A DNA stretch of 5,699 nucleotides from positions 1-5,699 of the forward strand of contig DAOWCR010000080.1 in NCBI GenBank assembly GCA_030639445.1, written 5' to 3'. Shown piece after piece: positions 1-5,057 of the stretch. Position numbers and translations under genes: made by a program. The notes beneath the pieces were generated by a model that worked only from the letters and a program-made list of their open reading frames with translations, was not told the origin of the DNA and searched no databases. How positions within the stretch are numbered: the stretch's first letter is position 1; every line of letters starts with the position of its first letter. Origin of the DNA: Dehalococcoidales bacterium. Its GTDB lineage: Bacteria; Chloroflexota; Dehalococcoidia; Dehalococcoidales; RBG-16-60-22.

Positions 1-542
1 AACCGTCCCCGGAACCAGCACCGGAACCTGAGCCAGAGCCTGAACCAGAGTTGGAACCAGAACCTGAGCCAAAATCTGAACCGGAACCTGAGCCGAAGCC
101 TGAGCCGGAACCGGAGCCTGAACCGGAGCCTGAACCAGAGCCTGAGCCAAAACCGGAACCCGAGCCGGAACCAGAACCGAAGCCGGTGCCGGTGCCGGAG
201 CTCAAACCTGAGAAGGCATCCGGTCTAATAGAAGCCACGGTGGAACAATTGAACGCTGCTTATAGTGCGGATAAGGCGGCCGCGGATGCGAAACTCACCA
301 GTAAGACGCTTAAGGTGACGGGAGTAGTGGAAAAAGTATTCGTCAAGGACTATCTTAATATATACTATATCCTGCTCGCCGGCACCGGAAAAGGTGGCGC
401 CTGGAAGGTCCGGTGCACGTTTGGCAGTAAGCGCGGGTCTCAGCTGAGGCAGGTTACCGAAGAAGGAGTGGCCACCGTGCAGGGCAAGTACGCTGGCTAC
501 GAAAGAAACATCATTCTGAATGACTGTGAGTTAGTTCGCTGA
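1..542 (+). CDS. Pro-Glu repeat protein with C-terminal OB-fold (tRNA_anti-like) domain, 5' partial
   Basis: The frame is open to the left edge (first whole codon at 3), so the true start is outside the window. The TTG at 51 is an internal Leu inside the repeat, not a start. About 70 residues of Pro-Glu dipeptides, with Lys in place of Glu at intervals, are followed by a globular domain of about 105 residues. That domain has the look of the tRNA_anti-like OB-fold family: a helix with VEQLNAAYSADKAAADAKLTS, then a strand resembling LKVTGVVEKV, and later a VQGKYAGYE strand and a final LNDCELVR. Members of that family are mostly uncharacterised, often envelope-anchored bacterial proteins. The extended, charged repeat probably acts as a rigid spacer. 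A membrane anchor, lipobox or zinc ribbon upstream is plausible but not visible. Function is unknown. The gene converges on aroF, with 35 bases between the two stops. Confidence 0.8.
   Translation, partial: PSPEPAPEPEPEPEPELEPEPEPKSEPEPEPKPEPEPEPEPEPEPEPEPKPEPEPEPEPKPVPVPELKPEKASGLIEATVEQLNAAYSADKAAADAKLTSKTLKVTGVVEKVFVKDYLNIYYILLAGTGKGGAWKVRCTFGSKRGSQLRQVTEEGVATVQGKYAGYERNIILNDCELVR
3..206 (+). repeat. Coding Pro-Glu/Pro-Lys repeat array (6-base period, 12-base higher order)
   Basis: In-frame repeat of six-base units, CCN followed by GAR (sometimes AAR), encoding PE and PK dipeptides. Through much of the array the Pro codons alternate CCT with CCA or CCG, which gives a 12-base unit, with a slip in phase near 117. 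Point changes have produced Leu (TTG at 51) and Ser (TCT at 75) in place of Pro. Towards the end the array decays to PVPVPELKPEK before the globular domain. The array probably continues left of the window. Confidence 0.85.
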
Positions 543-577
543 GAGTAAGGCCGCTTTCCACGCTTTATTCCCCCGGG

Positions 578-1594
578 CTAAAGGTAACGGCCGACTGATT
601 GGGCAATCTGTCTCAGCTCGGCCATCAGCCGGGCGAAGTCGGAGACGGTGAGGGACTGGAGGCCATCCACCAGGGCTTCCTTCGGGTTGGGGTGGACTTC
701 AATGAGTAGCCCATCGGCACCGGCCGCCACCGCCGCCCGGGCTATCGCCGGCACCAGTGAGTAATGACCGGCGGCGTGGCTCGGGTCAACTATCACCGGC
801 AGGTGACTGAATCTTTTGATTACCGGTATCGCGGAAATATCCATCGAAAAGCGGACGCTGTCCTCGAATGTCCTGATGCCCCGCTCGCCGAGAATGACCC
901 GGGTATTGCCCTCGGCCAGCAGGTAGTCGGCGGCGGTAAGCCACTCGGTAATGGTGCACGAAAACCCGCGTTTCAGGAGGACCGGGAGTTTGCTCCGGCC
1001 AATGTTGGTCAGCAGGGCGAAGTTCTGCATATTGCGGGAACCGACCTGGAGGATATCGGCATACCTGGCGACCAGTTTGACATCGTGAGGGTCAACCACC
1101 TCCGTGATGACCGGTATTCCCAGGCTCTCCCTGGCCTGGGCCAGCAGTTTCAGCCCGGCTTCCTCCAGGCCCTGAAAACTGAAAGGGGACGTGCGTGGTT
1201 TAAAAGCGCCACCCCGCAGGACACTGGCCCCGGACTCTTTTACCGCCCTGGCCACCTTCATCAACTGCTCTTCATTCTCCACGGCACAGGGTCCGGCCAT
1301 GACCACGACGCGCTTGCCCCCGATCTCAACGCCGCCGGCGGACACCAGGCTGTTCTCGGCCTTGAACTCCCGGGAAGCGAGCTTGTAGGGTTTCATAATC
1401 CGGGTGACGCTTTCCACCCCGGGGAGCACGGCGAAGGTATCGGTGGGCACCTGTCCGGTGTTGCCGCCCAGGATAGCCACCACTATTTTATCCGTGCCCA
1501 GGTTCAACTGGACCTGTAATCCCAGTGACTTGGCCCTCTGCACGACGCCGTCTACCTTCTCAACATCGGCGCCGGTTACCATTTCCACTATCAT
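578..1594 (-). CDS. aroF: 3-deoxy-7-phosphoheptulonate (DAHP) synthase, type I-beta
   Basis: Condenses phosphoenolpyruvate with erythrose 4-phosphate to DAHP, the first committed step of the shikimate pathway, in the cytoplasm. The 338 residues match the two-domain Thermotoga-type enzyme in length. An N-terminal ferredoxin-like regulatory domain (about 1-70, ending RIMKPYKLASRE) precedes a TIM barrel. Visible motifs are AGPCAVE (99-105), LRGGAFKPRTSP (126-137), LLKRG (206-210), GERGIRTF (236-243) and VDPSHAAG (269-276). Expected metal ligands are present: Cys103, His273, Glu299 and Asp310. The N-terminal domain binds Tyr or Phe for feedback in characterised relatives; that is inferred here. 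The ATG is fixed by an in-frame TAA nine bases upstream. There is no fused chorismate mutase. It stands alone here, without other shikimate genes, and is divergent from hpt. Confidence 0.96.
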   Translation of the reverse strand: MIVEMVTGADVEKVDGVVQRAKSLGLQVQLNLGTDKIVVAILGGNTGQVPTDTFAVLPGVESVTRIMKPYKLASREFKAENSLVSAGGVEIGGKRVVVMAGPCAVENEEQLMKVARAVKESGASVLRGGAFKPRTSPFSFQGLEEAGLKLLAQARESLGIPVITEVVDPHDVKLVARYADILQVGSRNMQNFALLTNIGRSKLPVLLKRGFSCTITEWLTAADYLLAEGNTRVILGERGIRTFEDSVRFSMDISAIPVIKRFSHLPVIVDPSHAAGHYSLVPAIARAAVAAGADGLLIEVHPNPKEALVDGLQSLTVSDFARLMAELRQIAQSVGRYL

Positions 1595-1609
1595 ACCGCT
1601 TTATTTTCG

Positions 1610-1615
1610 CTCCTT
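1610..1615 (-). promoter_or_regulatory. Ribosome binding site of aroF, unusually distant
   Basis: On the minus strand AAGGAG lies 15 bases before the aroF ATG, longer than the usual 5-10. No closer purine-rich match is seen, and an in-frame TAA between the site and the ATG rules out an earlier start. Confidence 0.5.
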
Positions 1616-1649
1616 AGTCAGTCAGGAACTATGGCTGCGCCTGGTAATG

Positions 1650-1678
1650 ATAATACCGATAGGGCGCCCGGCCGTCAA
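1650..1678 (-). promoter_or_regulatory. Sigma-70 type promoter of aroF
   Basis: On the minus strand, TTGACG (1678-1673) and TATTAT (1655-1650) are separated by exactly 17 bases, each differing from consensus at one position. Transcription would begin near 1643, giving a leader of about 50 bases that contains the AAGGAG site. The spacer holds an 8-base palindrome, GGGCGCCC (1662-1669), overlapped at its end by CGGCCG (1669-1674), which reaches the -35 box. These could bind a regulator, but such GC palindromes are common in GC-rich DNA. Confidence 0.7.
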
Positions 1679-1695
1679 GTTTACCGCCGGCATAG

Positions 1696-1724
1696 TAGAC
1701 AGACCGGGTAGCAAAGATTATAAT
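1696..1724 (+). promoter_or_regulatory. Sigma-70 type promoter of the hpt-ade operon
   Basis: TAGACA (1696-1701) and a perfect TATAAT (1719-1724) are separated by 17 bases. The predicted transcription start, about seven bases after the -10 box, falls at about 1731-1733, on or next to the hpt start codon. No Shine-Dalgarno-like sequence is seen between the -10 box and the start. The promoter faces away from the aroF promoter; the two -35 boxes are 17 bases apart. Confidence 0.72.
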
Positions 1725-1726
1725 CT
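1715..1726. repeat. 12-base perfect palindrome over the hpt -10 box
   Basis: AGATTATAATCT is its own reverse complement and is centred on the hpt -10 hexamer. It could be an operator, or simply a chance extension of TATAAT, which is itself nearly palindromic. No second copy was noticed in the window. Confidence 0.35.
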
Positions 1727-1732
1727 CAAGTA

Positions 1733-2269
1733 GTGATGAGTCCTCAACCTGAACTCCATACCCTCTTCACCCGGCGGGAAGTAGAAGATGCCGTCAATCG
1801 GCTGGCGGCGGAAATCAGCCGGGAATATCATGACAAAAACCCTCTGCTATTGGGTATTCTCAAAGGCTCTTTCGTGTTCATGGCTGACCTTATCCGGCGG
1901 CTTGATTTCCCGCTGGAGGTGGAGTTTCTCCGGCTGTCCAGCTATGGCCGGGGCCAGGAGACCTCTGGAAAAGTGAGAGTGGTGCACGGCCTGAGTATCC
2001 CGATTAAAGACCGGGAGGTGCTGGTCATCGAGGATATTGTCGATACCGGACTCACCACCGTTTTCCTCCTGGATTACCTGCGGAAGCAAAAGCCGGCCTC
2101 GGTCAAGCTCTGCACCCTGACCGATAAACCATCGCGGCGGCAGACGCCGGTGAACATTGACTACCTGGGTTTTACCGTCCCCGATAAATTTATCGTCGGC
2201 TACGGCATAGATTGCGACGAGCAGTTTCGCAACCTGCCCGATATCTGCTTTCTGGAAGGTGAAGGCTAG
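1733..2269 (+). CDS. hpt: Hypoxanthine phosphoribosyltransferase
   Basis: Transfers the phosphoribosyl group of PRPP to hypoxanthine (and usually guanine), giving IMP or GMP in the cytoplasm. At 178 residues it is of normal length for bacterial Hpt. Motifs in order are: ILKGSFVFMADL (42-53) with the LKG cis-peptide loop; the flexible-loop serine-tyrosine SSYG (69-72); the PRPP loop VIEDIVDTGLTT (98-109) with the acidic pair Glu100-Asp101; DKPSRR (131-136), with the purine-contacting Lys132; and FIVGYGID (153-160) followed by RNLPDI. The start is GTG 1733 or the adjacent ATG 1736; both give a family-typical N-terminus and neither has a Shine-Dalgarno site, fitting a leaderless message. It is first gene of an operon with ade, its stop overlapping the ade GTG by one base. 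Preference for hypoxanthine over guanine cannot be read here, though pairing with ade suggests hypoxanthine. Confidence 0.95.
   Translation: MMSPQPELHTLFTRREVEDAVNRLAAEISREYHDKNPLLLGILKGSFVFMADLIRRLDFPLEVEFLRLSSYGRGQETSGKVRVVHGLSIPIKDREVLVIEDIVDTGLTTVFLLDYLRKQKPASVKLCTLTDKPSRRQTPVNIDYLGFTVPDKFIVGYGIDCDEQFRNLPDICFLEGEG
2254..2265 (+). promoter_or_regulatory. Ribosome binding site of ade inside the hpt end
   Basis: GGAAGGTGAAGG lies in the last codons of hpt. Its AGGTGA (2257-2262) sits six bases before the ade GTG at 2269. With the TAGTG stop-start overlap this suggests translational coupling of ade to hpt, and it supports GTG 2269 as the ade start. Confidence 0.6.
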
Positions 2270-3975
2270 TGGCCACCGGATTGGCCCGCTTAATCCCGGC
2301 CGCCAGAGGAGAGCGCCCCGCCGACCTTATCCTGGCTAACGCCAAGGTGATAAATACCTTTACCGGTGAGGTTACATCGGGCAATGTGGCCATTTGCGGG
2401 GACCGGGTGGCCGGGGTGGGGGACTACCGCCAGGCGAAGCAGGTGCTGGACCTGAACGGCAAATTTGTCGCCCCCGGTCTCATCAACGGGCATACTCACC
2501 TGGAAAGCTCCATGCTTGACATCGGACAGTATGCCCGGGCGGTGGTGCCGCGGGGCACCTCGGCGCTGGTGACTGACCTGCATGAAATCGCTAACGTCAG
2601 CGGTCTTGCCGGGATGAAATATATCCTAAACGGTGCCCGCCGCCTGCCGCTGGACCTTTTCCTGATGGCGCCTTCCTGCGTGCCGGCCACCCACCTGGAG
2701 ACGGCGGGGGACAGTATTGGCCCCCAGGACATCCGCCGTATTCTCCGCTGGCGGGAGGCCATCGGGCTGGGGGAGGTGATGAACTTTCCCGGCGTGCTCG
2801 GCGGTGACGCCGGCATGCTGGAGAAAATTGCCCTGGCCCGGGGAAAAATTATTGACGGGCACGCCCCCGGGGTTACCGGGAAAGACCTTAATGCCTATAT
2901 TGCCGCCGGCATTCTTTCCGACCATGAGTCAGTGACGCTGGAGGAAGCCGGAGAAAAACTGCAAAAAGGTATGTTCGTCATGATAAGGGAGGGGTCTTCC
3001 GAGAAAAACCTGGATGCTCTCCTGCCTCTGGTTACTGATAAAACCTATAAGCGGTGCTGCTTTGTCGTTGATGACCGCAGTTGTGCTGACCTGCTGCGGG
3101 ACGGTGATATTGACGCCGTGGTGCGGAAGGCAATTCGCCGGGGTCTCGACCCGGTGCGGGCGATTCAGATGGCGACCATCAATACCGCCGGATATTTCCG
3201 CCTGGACGGGCTGGGAGCGGTAGCCCCGGGCTACTTTGCCAATCTAATCGTGCTTGATGATTTGCCGGGTCTACAAATAAACCGGGTCTTCTACCGGGGC
3301 CGCCTGGTTGCCCGGGAAGGAGAAGCATTATTCTCACCGGTCCCATCCGATGATAGTGACATAACCAAAACGGTGCACATCAAGCCCTTCTCCATAGAAG
3401 CTTTGAAACTGGCCGCCTCGGGAGAAACCAGGCCGGTGATTGAAGTTGTCCCCGGCCAGATAATCACCCGGAAGAGAATGGAAAAGGTCAGGGTTGTTAA
3501 CGGCGTTATTGTGCCGGATACCGACCGGGACATCCTGAAGCTGGTGGTGGTGGAGAGGCATAAGGGTACGGGGAATATCGGACGGGGGCTGGTTACCGGG
3601 TTCGGCTTGAAAAAGGGGGCTCTGGCCTCCTCCATCGCCCATGATTCCCATAATATTATCGCCGTCGGCACCAGCGACGAGGACATACTGGCGGCGGTAA
3701 AAGAAATTGAGCGGCGGCAGGGAGGTCTGGTGGTGGCGGTGGAGGGCAAAGTACTGGCCAGCCTGGGTCTGCCCATCGCCGGGCTGCTGTCCCGGGAACC
3801 GCTGGAAGCCGTGGCGGCCAGGCTGGAGGAGCTGGAAAAGCGGGCCAGGGAACTGGGTACCACGCTACCAGCGCCCTTCGCGACTCTTTCTTTCCTGGCG
3901 CTGCCGGTAATCCCGGAGCTCCGGCTCACCGACCGGGGACTGGTGGACGTGACCGGGTTTAAGCTAATTGAGTAA
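2269..3975 (+). CDS. ade: Adenine deaminase
   Basis: Hydrolyses adenine to hypoxanthine and ammonia; a metal-dependent amidohydrolase of the AdeC/Ade family, cytoplasmic. The 568 residues are close to the usual 570-590. An N-terminal beta-sandwich strand with ADLILANAKVINTFTGEV (18-35) leads into APGLINGHTHLESS (68-81), with metal ligands His75 and His77 plus Glu79. Then come VTDLHEIANV (101-110), SCVPATHLET (136-145), GLGEVMNFPGVL (166-177), DGHAPG (196-201), SDHE (217-220) and VVDDR (266-270), with the expected catalytic Asp. The C-terminal family domain shows GLVTGFGLKKGA (440-451) and AHDSHN (457-462). Two positions differ from my memory of the consensus: DLHE for DPHE and VDD for TDD. 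Its product is the substrate of the overlapping hpt gene. The GTG start is set by the RBS and by alignment with the family N-terminus. Confidence 0.95.
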   Translation: MATGLARLIPAARGERPADLILANAKVINTFTGEVTSGNVAICGDRVAGVGDYRQAKQVLDLNGKFVAPGLINGHTHLESSMLDIGQYARAVVPRGTSALVTDLHEIANVSGLAGMKYILNGARRLPLDLFLMAPSCVPATHLETAGDSIGPQDIRRILRWREAIGLGEVMNFPGVLGGDAGMLEKIALARGKIIDGHAPGVTGKDLNAYIAAGILSDHESVTLEEAGEKLQKGMFVMIREGSSEKNLDALLPLVTDKTYKRCCFVVDDRSCADLLRDGDIDAVVRKAIRRGLDPVRAIQMATINTAGYFRLDGLGAVAPGYFANLIVLDDLPGLQINRVFYRGRLVAREGEALFSPVPSDDSDITKTVHIKPFSIEALKLAASGETRPVIEVVPGQIITRKRMEKVRVVNGVIVPDTDRDILKLVVVERHKGTGNIGRGLVTGFGLKKGALASSIAHDSHNIIAVGTSDEDILAAVKEIERRQGGLVVAVEGKVLASLGLPIAGLLSREPLEAVAARLEELEKRARELGTTLPAPFATLSFLALPVIPELRLTDRGLVDVTGFKLIE

Positions 3976-3984
3976 GGCGACATT

Positions 3985-3991
3985 AGAGGGA
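3985..3991 (+). promoter_or_regulatory. Ribosome binding site of the COG1926 phosphoribosyltransferase gene
   Basis: AGAGGGA lies in the 23-base gap after ade. Its GAGGG (3986-3990) is eight bases before the ATG at 3999, supporting that start. Confidence 0.55.
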
Positions 3992-3998
3992 AGACGAT

Positions 3999-4694
3999 AT
4001 GCGCTTTGGCCGACAGCCGCCAGTCTTTGAGAACCGGTATGACGCCGGGCGGCAGCTTGCCGCCAGACTGGCCGAATATAAAGGCAAAGCCGCCGTCGTG
4101 CTGGCCATTCCCAATGGCGGCGTGCTGGTGGCACTGGAAGTGGCGCTGGCCCTGGAAGCGGAACTTAACTTCGTCATTTCCCGTAAAATCCCGCTGCCGC
4201 TCAGTCCGGAAGGCGGCTTCGGTGCGGTTACCGACGACGGCACCATGATTCTCAACGAGGAAGCCGTCAAGAGGGCCAGTTTAACTCCCCACCAGATAAA
4301 CTACCAGGTCAGCCAGGTAAGGGCCGATATCCGCCAGCGGAGCCTGCTCTACCGCAAGAACCAGCCGCCCCCGGCGATGGGCGGCAAGACGGTTATCATC
4401 GTCGATGACGGGCTGGCTTCCGGTTACACCATGATGGCCGCGGTGGAATCGATACGAAACGGCCGTCCCGGCAGCGTAATCGTGGCCGTGCCGGTGGCCT
4501 CGGCCGGGGCGCTGACGAAAGTGGAGAAAATTGCGGATAAAGTGATAACCTGTACTGCCGGATTTGCCCCGGAGTTCTACGTGTCCGATTTCTACCGGTA
4601 CTGGCATGAGCCCGGTGATGACGAGGTAATCCAGTGCCTGAAAGAATGGCGGATACGGCGCCGCCCGGACATTGAGTTATTAGGGAAAAAGTAG
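3999..4694 (+). CDS. Predicted phosphoribosyltransferase, COG1926 type
   Basis: A type I phosphoribosyltransferase fold of 231 residues, a normal length for this uncharacterised family. The N-terminal FENRYDAGRQLAARL (10-24) is characteristic. VLAIPNGGVLVALEVA (34-49) corresponds to the usual LPRGGVPVA segment, with Asn where Arg is common. ISRKIPLPLSPEGGFGAV (60-77) follows. The PRPP-binding loop IIVDDGLASGYTM (133-145) is intact, with the acidic pair Asp136-Asp137. AVPVASAGAL (163-172) and FYVSDFYRYWHEPGDDEVIQCL (193-214) close the domain. The acceptor base or nucleotide is not known for the family. It follows ade by 23 bases, with its own RBS, so it is probably cotranscribed with hpt and ade. 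A role in purine salvage or in handling its by-products is inferred from context only. It converges on the Mth938-domain gene with a 16-base gap. Confidence 0.9.
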   Translation: MRFGRQPPVFENRYDAGRQLAARLAEYKGKAAVVLAIPNGGVLVALEVALALEAELNFVISRKIPLPLSPEGGFGAVTDDGTMILNEEAVKRASLTPHQINYQVSQVRADIRQRSLLYRKNQPPPAMGGKTVIIVDDGLASGYTMMAAVESIRNGRPGSVIVAVPVASAGALTKVEKIADKVITCTAGFAPEFYVSDFYRYWHEPGDDEVIQCLKEWRIRRRPDIELLGKK

Positions 4695-4710
4695 GTAAAG
4701 GCCGTTTTGT

Positions 4711-5055
4711 TCAGCAGGTAAGGTGTAGCGCCGCCACTGCCTTTTGGGAGCGGCAGAGCTGGTTATAGGTCTCACCGGCCTCGCTGGTCAGCGCCACCAT
4801 CAGCTTGATGCCCCGCGCGGCAATCTCCTGCCGTACCTCAGGCGGCACCTTCATCACCCCCGAAGCTCCGGTGCCGATTATCAGCACCTCGGGACTTTCC
4901 GCTAAGACCCCGGTGATATCCTCAAGATTTAGCTCGTGACCTTTACGCCGCCACCAGTTGCCCTGAACCCTGTCCGGGAAAATGATTACGTCCGAGGAGT
5001 ACTTCCGGCCGTTGATTACTATCTCACCGAAGCGGTAAGAATCAATCGTATTCAC
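4711..5055 (-). CDS. Mth938-domain (DUF498/NDUFAF3-like) protein
   Basis: A small soluble single-domain protein of 114 residues, of unknown function in bacteria. Family signatures are SYRFGEIVINGRKYSSDVII (6-25), the tryptophan-rich WWRRKGHEL (34-42), the central VLIIGTGASGVMKV (57-70), and the late GETYNQL (94-100). The mitochondrial relative NDUFAF3 helps assemble respiratory complex I; a similar role here is not shown. The GTG start at 5055 has a GGAG (5066-5063) seven bases upstream, inside the end of fabG. Only two bases separate it from the fabG stop, so the two are almost certainly cotranscribed and probably translationally coupled. No signal peptide or membrane segment is visible. Confidence 0.88.
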   Translation of the reverse strand: MNTIDSYRFGEIVINGRKYSSDVIIFPDRVQGNWWRRKGHELNLEDITGVLAESPEVLIIGTGASGVMKVPPEVRQEIAARGIKLMVALTSEAGETYNQLCRSQKAVAALHLTC

Positions 5056-5057
5056 TG

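Noticed and set aside
51..53. TTG as the start of the Pro-Glu repeat gene
   Set aside because: The frame stays open to the window edge and reads the same Pro-Glu repeat upstream; the TTG is a mutated Pro codon with no RBS.
3..206. CRISPR array or non-coding satellite
   Set aside because: Units are six to twelve bases with no spacers, and the repeat keeps an open frame into a folded domain.
543..592. Hairpin terminator between the OB-fold gene and aroF, from GGCCG near 549 and CGGCC near 588
   Set aside because: The stem is only five base pairs with a loop of over 30 bases and no T tract follows.
764..1519. A 251-codon open frame on the + strand, antisense to aroF
   Set aside because: It lies wholly inside a strongly supported aroF, and its translation has no recognisable motif or RBS; it follows from the GC-rich codon usage of the true gene.
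1717..1745. A second minus-strand promoter for aroF using the palindromic TATAAT with TTGAGG
   Set aside because: The spacer would be 19 bases and the -35 match is weaker; the TTGACG-N17-TATTAT promoter at 1650-1678 is far better.
3291..3983. A 230-codon open frame on the - strand, antisense to ade
   Set aside because: The translation is low-complexity, rich in Ser, Thr and Pro, as expected from the complement of a GC-rich gene; ade has clear family motifs throughout.
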